Of a stretch of 64,000 bases of DNA, positions 26,901 to 36,084 are shown piece by piece. Origin of the DNA: Alcanivoracaceae bacterium (GTDB lineage: Bacteria; Pseudomonadota; Gammaproteobacteria; Xanthomonadales; Marinicellaceae); contig JADGEI010000003.1 of the NCBI GenBank assembly GCA_016744455.1, positions 148,530 through 212,529 of the forward strand. Reading direction: 5' to 3'. The notes beneath the pieces were generated by a model. It was not told the DNA's origin. It saw only the letters and a program-made list of their open reading frames with translations, and did no database searches. Numbering within the stretch: the stretch's first letter is position 1; each line of letters begins with the position of its first letter. Position numbers and translations under genes: made by a program.

Positions 26901-27118
26901 AAATTGTGTTTTATTTAAATCGGAATATTGTATCACAGAGATAAATTTTACTTAACTAGAGATAAAAAAGATTTACGGAGCATGGTTGCTGAGTTAGTTA
27001 CTCAAAACCAGAATAATCTGACTCAGAGATGGGGTTTCTTCTAATTACATCTTATCCTTTTTAAAATCGCACTGATCAAAGCCTATTCGCCCTAGGTCTT
27101 CAATATCCGGTTCAGGAA

Positions 27119-27556
27119 TTAATCAGTAAAAAACTCACGATTAAACTTAATATGGGCTTGCTTTTGAGAGCCACTCGGGGTGATATAAACGTTGAAATTT
27201 AAGGTCTCACCATTACTGATTGGAAAAGTCCCAATATAATAAATAGCTCCGTCATTTTCGCTAATTTTACGAACGTCAAAAGTTTTATCTTGACCATACA
27301 AGTTTTTTACCATGAAAATAACTTCAGCTTCTACAGCTTTGGCTAATCCTTTATCATTATTTTTGGTAACAGAAATGTTAACCATGCCCCGCTTGTTTGA
27401 TCGTTTTATTTTGTAATTTTTAGCTACATCCTTAGTTAATGATAATGTAGGAAAAACATTGTAATGGAAATCAAAACCATCTTGAGAAAGAGACTCTTCT
27501 GCTGAAACGTGCAGCGGTAAAAATACGATTACAAGTACTAATAGGATGTTTTTCAT
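27119..27556 (-). CDS. DUF4426 family exported protein
   Basis: A 145-residue protein with a signal peptide (about 1-19, ending HVSAEE) and the DUF4426 domain: FDFHYNVFPTLSLTKDVAKNYKIKRS and GMVNISV. The family is small, periplasmic and of unknown function; in many gammaproteobacteria it lies near proC, yggT and rdgB, none of which are present here. A GGAG-type site precedes its start. The 182 bp after its stop hold nothing convincing. Confidence 0.85.
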   Translation of the reverse strand: MKNILLVLVIVFLPLHVSAEESLSQDGFDFHYNVFPTLSLTKDVAKNYKIKRSNKRGMVNISVTKNNDKGLAKAVEAEVIFMVKNLYGQDKTFDVRKISENDGAIYYIGTFPISNGETLNFNVYITPSGSQKQAHIKFNREFFTD

Positions 27557-27737
27557 AGGAGCGCCTCAAATGTTTGCTATAAACTTAGTAGACACTATAC
27601 CATAGGTTTTAATTTCAAAAAATAATAATTTAAGGTTGATTAACTAAGGCTTGGTGCCTATTAAGGTTAATTCTTTTGTTATTGTTAATTGGAAAAACAA
27701 AGAGTATTCCTAATTTTTATTTTTCTAAATTATAGTG

Positions 27738-27743
27738 TATAAT
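27738..27743 (+). promoter_or_regulatory. Promoter -10 of the S8 protease gene
   Basis: TATAAT lies 31 bp before the ATG, and AAGAGG forms a good ribosome site 4-9 bp upstream of it. The -35 region is T-rich without a clear match. Confidence 0.5.
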
Positions 27744-27774
27744 CTCCTGAACTTTACCATTATTTAAGAGGATT

Positions 27775-30700
27775 ATGACTACTTTTTACCAAAAGACACT
27801 ACTTAGCGCTTGCGGATTGCTGCTATTAGCATCGACAAATTTAACAGCAGAACCCATCAATGCATCTACACAATCTCCATTAACTATTAAAAATGCAGTA
27901 ACTGATAATGACAAGTTGATACTTGCAACAGGAATCTTTGACCCAAAAAACCAAGAACTGGATTTTTCTGAAACCAGCATTAACACTGTTGCCTCAAACC
28001 GTTATGGTATTGTGCAATTTTACGACACTAAAGCCAACTTTAAATGGTTGCAAAGCACGGGGCTCAAAGTAATTCAAAATTTATCTAACAATGCTTATGT
28101 TGTTAACTGGGCAGGGCAAGATAAAAGTGTACTAGATAACAATAGTGACATTCGATGGTATGGCCCTTTTCAATCCGGCTATAAAGTCTCCCCTAATCTT
28201 TGGCCAGAAAATCGGCCTACACAACCATTTTATCAATTGTCTTTGCATACCTTTAAAGACGTTAATAATTTTAATTTAACTGCATTGTTACAAAAGTATT
28301 TACCCAATGCAAGAATTGTTATATCCAATATTCCAGAAGGCTTTAATAATTATGTAATCGAAGTCGCTGAAAACACTATTGTTGATACCCTAAATAAACT
28401 TTCTTCTAATGAAGATATTCAATGGATCAATCACTTTTATACGCAAAAGTTTTTCAATAACGAAGCAGTTTCAGCTACTCAAGCTAGCTCTGTACCTGTT
28501 ACCACACCGATTTTTGATCAAGGCATATTTGGTACCGGTCAAATTATTGGTGTAGCAGACTCTGGGTTGGATCGTAACGAGGATTGGTTTGTACATTTGG
28601 ATAAAGGCAGCGGTATAGTTACTGCTATTACTGATGCTGAAGATGTGACGCTACCTAATGTTGGAACACTCCATCCAAACAATAAAGTCATTGCTTATTG
28701 GACTATGCCTGGTGCTGAAGCCTATGATAATGGCACATTTCATGGCACTCACACATCCGGCTCTGTGGCTGGTGATCGACAAGCTGCAATTGGAGGGGGC
28801 CCAGTGGGCTCTGTATCAAGCCCTTCATCTCACGGATATGACGATGATGACGGGATGGCACCAAATGCACAAATTTTATTTGATGACATTGGAAGCCCAA
28901 GCGGTTTATCAGGAATAGGTTCAACACCTATGTGGCAACAAGCTTTTGCTGGTGGTGCAGCAATTCATTCTAATAGTTATGGGGCAACAACTCTTGGGGA
29001 GTATGTTGGTTCCGATCAGAGAGCAGATGAAGCCTTGCGCGGCCTAGATGATATGATTATTCTTTTTGCTGCAGGTAACGATGATGGCCAAGTCAATTCT
29101 ACATCCTCGCCAGGTAACTCTAAAAATGTCACTACTGTTGGCGCACTGCTACATGGAAACAGCCCATCTGTTGCTGGCTTTTCAAATAAGGGACCAACAG
29201 ATGATGGCCGTTTGAAGCCTGATTTATCTGCGACAGGTTCAAGTATTCAATCAGCTGCTGGTGATTCAAATAATTCCAATGTAGTTGACAGCCCCTCACG
29301 TAGATCAACAAGTGGTACATCGATGTCAACACCAATTACTGCTGGTTCCACAGCCTTACTGAGGCAATATTTCACCGATGGCTTTTACCCATCTGGCACG
29401 AAAACTGTAGCCGACGCACATACTCCCAGTGGTACTCTGATGAAAGCCATGTTATTGAATGGAACCAACACAGATGGTGGGTTTTTCGCAAATAACATAG
29501 GTTGGGGCCGCGTTTGGTTAGAAAACTCATTATATTTCACAGGCGAATCTAAACGCCTAAGATTCTGGGAAGTCACCAATTTTGATGGGCTAGAAACTGG
29601 CGGACAATTTAGTGTTGATGTAGCGGTACAAACTGGCGAAGAATTTAGAGCTACTTTAGTCTGGTATGATTTAGCTGGCCCTACGGGTTCAGGTGTGACG
29701 TTAGTTAACAACCTAGATCTAACCGTACAACAAGGAGCGAACACCTTTCGGGCCAATAATTTCTCTGCTAACAATTCAATAACTAGTGGATCGGCTGATG
29801 CCATTAATACAGTTGAGCAAGTACGTTTTTCTGCGCCTGTTGCCGGTACTTATACCATTACGGTAGATGCTGCTAATATCCCTGGAAATGGTACTTTTGG
29901 GTCAGATAAGCAAGGTTTTGCCTTAGTTGTTTCAGGGGATCTATCCTCAGGTGGGTCAGTGCCACCAAACCCTGTTCCACCTAGTGGTTTAACAGCAACA
30001 AGCAATGGACTTATGGGTGTTGACCTCGCTTGGAGTGACGTTTCTGCTGATTATGATAATTATGAAATATACCGTATACTGGGTTCTTGTGCGACAGCTG
30101 ATCTTACCCATTTAAGACATGTAGGTAGCTCTGCGATTAACTCTTTTACTGACTCAACTACTGAAGGAGGCTACCAATACAGTTATAAGATTCGTGCATT
30201 TTCTGATGATTTAATCAGTGAATACACAAATTGCATTGATGTGGTTTCTGAACAGGCCTGCAATATACCTCCAACATTTGCACAAAGTAGCGTGCATGTG
30301 GCTTCAAATTTAAATGATTTTTGTCAAATACAACTTGCCTGGGATAATGCTACCAGCAATTGCCCAGCCGCAAACAATACACAATACAACATATACCGAT
30401 CAACTATCCATAACTTTGTACCTGGGGCTGGAAATTTAATTGCAACGACTGGACTAAATTCATCAAATTATAATGATACAACCGCTGTTTCGGGCCAACC
30501 TTATTATTATGTTGTTAAAGCTGAAGATTCAAGCACAAACGGATCTGGACCTAATAATGGAAATGAATCCATCGAAAATAAAGAAGTTGCCACCACATCT
30601 TTAGCTTCATCCACGATTGAAGGATCAATAGTTGATGATGTTGATAATCTTCTACTAATGAATTTAAACTCCATTTGGTCTATTAGTAATGATCAATCAT

Positions 30701-31218
30701 CCAATGGTTCATTAAGCTATCGCTCTGCACTTGAAGGCAGCAACACTTATACGTCCAACACCTGCGCTAGAATGCATTCAACCACCTTTTCAATTCCAGT
30801 TGCACCAGGATCTCCGCCAAACATTTCCTATCAAGCACGGTATAATATCGAAGCAGACTGGGATGGTGTAGTTGTAGAAATCTCTACTAATGGTGGTGCT
30901 TCATGGGTTGATTTACCACCTAATGGTGGCTATCCTAATGACTTTTCTAGTACTGGTTCCCCACCAATCAACATCTGTGGATACGAAGCTTCACATGGAG
31001 CGTTTAATGGGTCAACCTCCGGATCATTTCAAGCGGTAACCCATGATTTATCCGCTTATCAAGGGCAAACTGTACAAGTACGATGGAGCCTATCAACAGA
31101 CCCTGGGTCAGAGGAAGAAGGTTTTTACCTAGATGAGTTAAACTATAACAACATAGATGTACCACAAGCGTGCCAACCTTTTGGTGTTGAATTTATCTTT
31201 ATCAATGGCTTTGAATAA
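27775..31218 (+). CDS. Secreted subtilisin-like (S8) serine protease with fibronectin-like domains and C-terminal NGFE motif
   Basis: A 1147-residue exported protease. A signal peptide (1-25, ending LTAEP) is followed by an N-terminal region of about 200 residues that may be a propeptide. The catalytic domain (about 240-600) shows the Asp in VADSGLD (near 260), the His in FHGTHTSGSVAGD (near 322), the oxyanion Asn in FAAGNDDG and the Ser in STSGTSMSTPITAGS (near 512). A proprotein-convertase-like beta domain (about 610-720), two fibronectin-III-like domains (about 730-940) and a carbohydrate-binding-like region follow. It ends in VEFIFINGFE, a motif shared with the SBBP protein at 37302. Likely role: extracellular protein digestion. 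The triad is complete. Confidence 0.92.
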   Translation: MTTFYQKTLLSACGLLLLASTNLTAEPINASTQSPLTIKNAVTDNDKLILATGIFDPKNQELDFSETSINTVASNRYGIVQFYDTKANFKWLQSTGLKVIQNLSNNAYVVNWAGQDKSVLDNNSDIRWYGPFQSGYKVSPNLWPENRPTQPFYQLSLHTFKDVNNFNLTALLQKYLPNARIVISNIPEGFNNYVIEVAENTIVDTLNKLSSNEDIQWINHFYTQKFFNNEAVSATQASSVPVTTPIFDQGIFGTGQIIGVADSGLDRNEDWFVHLDKGSGIVTAITDAEDVTLPNVGTLHPNNKVIAYWTMPGAEAYDNGTFHGTHTSGSVAGDRQAAIGGGPVGSVSSPSSHGYDDDDGMAPNAQILFDDIGSPSGLSGIGSTPMWQQAFAGGAAIHSNSYGATTLGEYVGSDQRADEALRGLDDMIILFAAGNDDGQVNSTSSPGNSKNVTTVGALLHGNSPSVAGFSNKGPTDDGRLKPDLSATGSSIQSAAGDSNNSNVVDSPSRRSTSGTSMSTPITAGSTALLRQYFTDGFYPSGTKTVADAHTPSGTLMKAMLLNGTNTDGGFFANNIGWGRVWLENSLYFTGESKRLRFWEVTNFDGLETGGQFSVDVAVQTGEEFRATLVWYDLAGPTGSGVTLVNNLDLTVQQGANTFRANNFSANNSITSGSADAINTVEQVRFSAPVAGTYTITVDAANIPGNGTFGSDKQGFALVVSGDLSSGGSVPPNPVPPSGLTATSNGLMGVDLAWSDVSADYDNYEIYRILGSCATADLTHLRHVGSSAINSFTDSTTEGGYQYSYKIRAFSDDLISEYTNCIDVVSEQACNIPPTFAQSSVHVASNLNDFCQIQLAWDNATSNCPAANNTQYNIYRSTIHNFVPGAGNLIATTGLNSSNYNDTTAVSGQPYYYVVKAEDSSTNGSGPNNGNESIENKEVATTSLASSTIEGSIVDDVDNLLLMNLNSIWSISNDQSSNGSLSYRSALEGSNTYTSNTCARMHSTTFSIPVAPGSPPNISYQARYNIEADWDGVVVEISTNGGASWVDLPPNGGYPNDFSSTGSPPINICGYEASHGAFNGSTSGSFQAVTHDLSAYQGQTVQVRWSLSTDPGSEEEGFYLDELNYNNIDVPQACQPFGVEFIFINGFE

Positions 31219-31239
31219 CAAAGTCTAATAACTAAAATT

Positions 31240-31267
31240 AATGGTGGGGAAACCCACCATTTTTTTA
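31240..31267. terminator. Bidirectional terminator between S8 protease and GTPase genes
   Basis: A 9-bp stem (31240-31248 and 31253-31261) with a 4-nt loop is followed on the plus strand by a T-run. On the minus strand it is followed by a weaker TTAATTTT, just after the GTPase stop. It serves both converging genes. Confidence 0.8.
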
Positions 31268-32653
31268 TTTTGATTTAATCCTTTCTAAAATTTTTGTGCG
31301 CGCTTCTAGTAAAATTGAATCTTTATCCAGACTTTTTACTATGTCTTTAGCGACTTGTTTAGGACCCTGTTCACCCCAAGACTTGCCACGGATAAAATAC
31401 TGTTCAGCAATTTTACCGACCAAATAAGTAGCATAATAAGCCAATGCGCCTTGAGCACCTGCTGTAATAGTGGTTGACAACCCTGCGCTGACAGTTTTCA
31501 AAGCAGAGGACAATAAATTAATTCCCCAGACAGCACCCATTAACACTACCAGTTGTGCCATGATAGTGATTGTTAAATTGCTAGCTTCTTTGCCAATAAT
31601 GGGTAATCCATAAACCTGAGACAGTTTTCTTATCATTGCAACATCTAAACCTGCTGCTATCAATAAGTCCGCAACAGGTATGGGGTTAAAAGCTACGCCT
31701 ATGCCTTTGGCGATCGAATAAGTTGTGACAACTTTTTCTGCGGCACTGGTACGTAATTTAGTAATTTTCTTAGCAATTTTTTGACTAATTTCTCCTGCAA
31801 ATATACTGGCATTTAAAGCGGTTAGAGTTTTACCGTCATTTTCCAAAATTTTCCATATACGTTCTTTAACTTGTTTAATATCTATATCAACATCGTATTT
31901 TTCACGGGTTTGATTGCCCTTACTGTCTTCTTTTATGAGCACTTGAGCTATAGGTGCAGCACTGGTTGTCACAATATTGTTAGGGGCAATAATCCCACTG
32001 GTTTTCTGTTTTAATGAAGTCAATAAAGCCATGACTTCATCATCTGTGTAGAGATCTATTTTATTGAGTACCAAGACAATTTGTGTGTTAGGCTGGCTGA
32101 TTTGTTGCAACTGTAGTAACTGTGACTGAGTTAAATCTCCATCAACAACAAATAATATTATATCAGCAATTTCAGCCGCACTATGGGCCATTTTTTGACG
32201 TTGTTCACCTGCGACTTCATCTGTTCCTGGGGTGTCTATTAACACCATATTCTGCTCTTGGTATTTATTCCAATTACTGGTTTGTTGTGTCTTGGTTTCG
32301 CCATGAATAGGGCTGGTGCTAAACTGTTGTCGGCCAATTAAAGCATTAAGTAACGATGATTTTCCTGAGCTAACCTTGCCAAATACAATAATGTGCACTT
32401 GCTGGTTTTCTAGTTTATCAATTAATTGCTGAACTTGTTGATACTCATCATTAAGCTGCATACGAACAGTTGCAGGAATATGCTCATCTTTAAGCAATTC
32501 ATGTAAAGAATCTAAGGTTTTATTAGTCACATCTTTAGTCTGTGATTTTAGATCTTTATTTGATTTTGAGCGCCATTTTTGCCAAATCTTTTGCCAGCGT
32601 TTGTGCAGGTCCAAGTAGGTTTTCCTCAAATTTTTGTTGGGTAGCTTGAGCAT
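31265..32653 (-). CDS. DUF697-type Era-like GTPase, downstream member of a pair
   Basis: A 462-residue TRAFAC GTPase. Residues 1-70 are basic and helical; the G domain (about 85-260) has G1 GKVSSGKSSL, G3 DTPGTDEVAG and G4 NKID. The C-terminal part (about 300-450) contains a DUF697-like region with two hydrophobic helices (NPIPVADLLIAAGLDVAMI, AQLVVLMGAVWGINLL), indicating membrane association. Function is unknown. The first 32 codons overlap the end of the upstream GTPase gene by 98 nt. No in-frame ATG lies nearer than residue 65, which is close to the G domain, so the overlap is probably real. Confidence 0.8.
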   Translation of the reverse strand: MLKLPNKNLRKTYLDLHKRWQKIWQKWRSKSNKDLKSQTKDVTNKTLDSLHELLKDEHIPATVRMQLNDEYQQVQQLIDKLENQQVHIIVFGKVSSGKSSLLNALIGRQQFSTSPIHGETKTQQTSNWNKYQEQNMVLIDTPGTDEVAGEQRQKMAHSAAEIADIILFVVDGDLTQSQLLQLQQISQPNTQIVLVLNKIDLYTDDEVMALLTSLKQKTSGIIAPNNIVTTSAAPIAQVLIKEDSKGNQTREKYDVDIDIKQVKERIWKILENDGKTLTALNASIFAGEISQKIAKKITKLRTSAAEKVVTTYSIAKGIGVAFNPIPVADLLIAAGLDVAMIRKLSQVYGLPIIGKEASNLTITIMAQLVVLMGAVWGINLLSSALKTVSAGLSTTITAGAQGALAYYATYLVGKIAEQYFIRGKSWGEQGPKQVAKDIVKSLDKDSILLEARTKILERIKSK

Positions 32654-33989
32654 CTAATACACCCAAGGTCGAAATCGATTCTAACACAGCATTTCCCAAT
32701 GCATTAAAAATCATACCATATGAAACCGCATGTGTTATGCCACCTGCTGCCGTACCAATGCCAGGAAAAGCCTTTAGGGCGTTCCCAGCAACTGCAAGAA
32801 TCAATGAAACAGATGTTTTTAACTTTCCACCAGTCATACGAATAACTTGATCAACTTCCATGGCTTTAGGTGATATCTCATAAAGCGCACATATGTTTTG
32901 CACCATTTTTGTTGCAAGTGTTCCTTGTATAACTAAATCAGAACCTGGTGCAACTGAAGCCATAGCACCAAATACGGCTTTTTTTGTATAATCTGAAATA
33001 ACTGATTCAGCCTGTTGATAATTAAACTCAGTTTGTGCGTAATTAAGTTTTTGCTGGGCTAACATTAAGATAGAAGCATCACGAAAACGGTTAAGTACTT
33101 CGGGATTGTTCTCCACAACTTGTTCTATCGCACCGAGCAAAGGTGTTATATTGGCTTGTCGTGGCTGTACTTTTTTATGTTGCTTTCCCTTGGCATCTTG
33201 ATAAACAATGGTTTCAAATCCACCTGTTGATATTAAGGCAACGGGGTGTTTTTTATGCGTTTTACTTTTTAAAGCTGTAATAATTTGCTTTTGTTCATCT
33301 TCACCATAACGGTCTGCTTTGTTTAGGGCGATAACTAGTGGTTTTTTAGTCCTTTTCAACTTTGTAATAACTCGCATTTCTGTTTGAGTCAAATCAGAAT
33401 CGGTCAGGAAAACCACCACATGTGAACGCAACGTTTCATCAATAGAAATCTGCTCTAATTCAGCATCAAAATCATCCAATCCAGGCAAATCAATTATGGC
33501 TAAATTTTTGTACTTAAAAACATGTATGGTTTTAGTTGTGCCCGTGAGCACATCGGTTTCGATTTGTTGCTCTGGTAATAGTGTTTTAATAAAACTACTT
33601 TTTCCTGAAGATACCGTACCATAAAGAGCAATATAGAACATTTCCTGACCACGTCGTTTATCCAATTCAGATAACTCTAACTGAGCATTAGCAATATCTA
33701 CTCCACGTTGTGCCTGATGGGCGATACTATCACGAAGAGAAGATTCATCTATCGGAATTATTTTTTCTTTAATTGATTTAGGTTTAAGTAAAATTAAATA
33801 CAAGTAAACACCCAACAATGCTACCAAGAGTATTACTGAAGAATATATGATGGTTACCCAAAGTGGTGCTTGTTGTAGATAGTGCCAAATACTTAGTATT
33901 TTTTCTGTCAATACCAATACCAAAAGCAAGCTCACAACTAATATTGCAATAATGACAAAGGTTAAAATTGATTTGGAATTAAATTTCAA
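32556..33989 (-). CDS. Membrane-anchored DUF697-type GTPase, upstream member of a pair
   Basis: A 477-residue protein with two N-terminal membrane helices (about 8-30 and 43-66), then a GTPase domain with G1 GTVSSGKSSF near residue 125, G3 DLPGLDD and G4 NKAD. A C-terminal DUF697-like region (about 330-450) includes GSDLVIQGTLATKMVQNI and glycine-rich hydrophobic segments. It is a paralogue of the following GTPase in layout, though the membrane helices are only here. The only plausible start is a TTG at 33989, with no clear ribosome site. Function unknown; possibly an envelope-stress or membrane-remodelling switch. Confidence 0.78.
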   Translation of the reverse strand: MKFNSKSILTFVIIAILVVSLLLVLVLTEKILSIWHYLQQAPLWVTIIYSSVILLVALLGVYLYLILLKPKSIKEKIIPIDESSLRDSIAHQAQRGVDIANAQLELSELDKRRGQEMFYIALYGTVSSGKSSFIKTLLPEQQIETDVLTGTTKTIHVFKYKNLAIIDLPGLDDFDAELEQISIDETLRSHVVVFLTDSDLTQTEMRVITKLKRTKKPLVIALNKADRYGEDEQKQIITALKSKTHKKHPVALISTGGFETIVYQDAKGKQHKKVQPRQANITPLLGAIEQVVENNPEVLNRFRDASILMLAQQKLNYAQTEFNYQQAESVISDYTKKAVFGAMASVAPGSDLVIQGTLATKMVQNICALYEISPKAMEVDQVIRMTGGKLKTSVSLILAVAGNALKAFPGIGTAAGGITHAVSYGMIFNALGNAVLESISTLGVLDAQATQQKFEENLLGPAQTLAKDLAKMALKIK

Positions 33990-34163
33990 AAGTGATAAAA
34001 TTAAACTTAAAACATCATTATGAAGCTTATACTCTATAAAATAAAGTGTAATTAGTCATGTCATCTTGAAATTATTTAAAACCTCTTTTATTATCAACTA
34101 ATTTTATACTGAAATCACGTATAAGACTATCCTTTTATACTAAACACTCAGGTGCAAACTATT

Positions 34164-34706
34164 ATGAACAGAATACTATTAACAATCTCTCTTATGCTTA
34201 GTTACGCTAGTTACGCAGAAAATAACTGGATAGGAAAAGCTGCACCAAGTTTTGATCTACCCGATCAAAATGGTGTGTTTCACACTTTGGAAGAATATAA
34301 TGGCAAATGGGTAGTGCTGTATTTCTACCCTAAAGATGATACACCAGGGTGTACAACTGAGGCTAAAAATTTTACAACTGACTACCCTGCCATCAAGAAA
34401 TTAGGAGCAGTTATAATTGGCGCCTCATTGGACAATATCCAATCACATAAAGAGTTTGCTGACAAGTATGAAATACCCTTTACATTATTAGCAGATAAAG
34501 ATGAGGTCATGGCAAGTGCTTATGGAGTAGTTAAAAAAGTACCATTTATGCATTATGCTAAACGACAAACTTTTATCATTAACCCAAAAGGTATCGTATC
34601 TAAATTTTATCCTGATGTCACAGCCAGTAGCCACTCTCAAGAAGTTATTAAAGATTTAACAACATTAATCAACGATCATGTCGGGACACTAAAGCAGCAA
34701 CAGTAA
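34164..34706 (+). CDS. Exported Bcp/PrxQ-type peroxiredoxin with a single cysteine
   Basis: A 180-residue thiol peroxidase reducing H2O2 and organic peroxides. The start at 34164 follows GGTG at a usable distance; a GTG in frame at 34152 is less likely. An N-terminal signal peptide (NRILLTISLMLSYASYAE) suggests export, unlike classic cytoplasmic Bcp. The peroxidatic Cys is in YPKDDTPGCTTEAKNF; the usual resolving Cys five residues later is replaced (CTTEAKN), and the protein has no other Cys, so it must act as a 1-Cys enzyme. Its 3' end overlaps the convergent symporter gene by 38 bp. Confidence 0.88.
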   Translation: MNRILLTISLMLSYASYAENNWIGKAAPSFDLPDQNGVFHTLEEYNGKWVVLYFYPKDDTPGCTTEAKNFTTDYPAIKKLGAVIIGASLDNIQSHKEFADKYEIPFTLLADKDEVMASAYGVVKKVPFMHYAKRQTFIINPKGIVSKFYPDVTASSHSQEVIKDLTTLINDHVGTLKQQQ

Positions 34707-35889
34707 TATTTGCAGTAACATTGGATGCTGTAATAAACATGTCAATGATAAGGTCTACCGCAATTAAAAGTCCAATCCCAGCTATTGGTAAACCCAATGT
34801 GTGATATATTGGTGACATAATTAAGAGCCCTCCGCTTGGAATTCCAGGTGAATAAAAACTTAATAAGCCAATCGCTATTGCAATGACTAACATCTGTATA
34901 ACAGTTAATTCTATGCCATATAAATCTGCAATAAAGTAAGTTCCTACCGTTCGTGCAATAGGTGATGCAAATTTGAATAAAGTAACAGCTATTGGCAGGA
35001 CAACTCCAGATATTTTAGTTGAAATACCTAGCTTTTCGGCAGCATCAATGGTTGCGGGAAGTGAGGCAAGAGACGAACGAGTACTAAAACCAATAACTTG
35101 AACTGGAGCGCAAAATTTAATAAATTCTTTTAATGGCAACCTACCTACAATAGAAGCTAAGGGGTAAAGCAATAATGTCACGGCTACAATTAATCCACAT
35201 GCAATTAACATAAATGAGCCCAATGCTGTCAATGCTTCAAATCCAAGTTTTGCTGATAAAGATAAAACCAAAGCAAAAACCCCAAATGGGGCCACTAACA
35301 TTATCCAATCAATTAAGATAAACATGGCTTTTTTTATCGCTTCAAAAAAATTAACCACAACAGCCCTGTTCGTGTTATCAACTTTTAACAATGCTGCTGA
35401 GAATAAACTCATAAAAATCAATAGAGGCAAAATTGAATTGTTAGCTGCTGCAGCAATAGGGTTTGTTGGAATCAGTGCTACAAACCATTCACTAAATGCA
35501 GGTAAATTTGCTTGTGCATTATTTGTTACACTTGTTGATGATAACAATTCTTTACTTACTTGATCCCCTATAGAAAAGAGTGATAACAACTGTGGGGCAA
35601 AAATAAAAGTAAGACCGCTTGATAAAACTATCATAACTAACAACACTAGTAATATCTTGCCTCCTAATTTTGCAGCAATTTGTGCATTTTTTTGTCCTGC
35701 AATTGAAGTCACAAGTAAAGACATGAGTAATGGTATTACTGTCATACGTATCGCATTAACCCATAAGGTTCCTATTGGCTCTATCCATTGTGTTAAGTTT
35801 AATAACCAAGTACTCTCAACAATTGAGATATATACACCCATACCTAAGCCAAATGCCAAACCCAATAATATACGTATTGATAAACTCAT
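34669..35889 (-). CDS. Dicarboxylate/amino acid:cation symporter (DAACS family)
   Basis: A 406-residue inner-membrane protein of the GltP/DctA family, which imports dicarboxylates or glutamate with H+ or Na+. Eight or more helices are visible; conserved segments include NAIRMTVIPLLMSLLVTSIAG, the serine-containing re-entrant loop GFSTRSSLASLPATI near residue 275, LPIAVTLFKFASPIARTVG and the final SNVTANITVAALVSRHD. The order S-T-R-S-S and the later T-A-N-I fit the substrate site region. The gene converges on the peroxiredoxin gene, overlapping its last 38 bp. Confidence 0.9.
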   Translation of the reverse strand: MSLSIRILLGLAFGLGMGVYISIVESTWLLNLTQWIEPIGTLWVNAIRMTVIPLLMSLLVTSIAGQKNAQIAAKLGGKILLVLLVMIVLSSGLTFIFAPQLLSLFSIGDQVSKELLSSTSVTNNAQANLPAFSEWFVALIPTNPIAAAANNSILPLLIFMSLFSAALLKVDNTNRAVVVNFFEAIKKAMFILIDWIMLVAPFGVFALVLSLSAKLGFEALTALGSFMLIACGLIVAVTLLLYPLASIVGRLPLKEFIKFCAPVQVIGFSTRSSLASLPATIDAAEKLGISTKISGVVLPIAVTLFKFASPIARTVGTYFIADLYGIELTVIQMLVIAIAIGLLSFYSPGIPSGGLLIMSPIYHTLGLPIAGIGLLIAVDLIIDMFITASNVTANITVAALVSRHDR

Positions 35890-36084
35890 GTTTTTTCTTT
35901 ATTTTAAAATGACAGTTTAACATAAACGGAATCAGCTTAAAGTCAGAATTACTCATCATTAATGTCTACTGTCATTTACTATTCATGTTTCACGTCTAAT
36001 GAATAACAGTTATTTCTTCACCTTAACTTAAATTTTACATCGTAAGATTTATAATTAAAAACTCTTGTTCTAATTTGTAATACT

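Noticed and set aside
27045..27118. Short minus-strand frame after the DUF4426 stop reading LIPEPDIEDLGRIGFDQ...
   Set aside because: It has no start codon and is only about 24 codons; probably chance or a tiny remnant.
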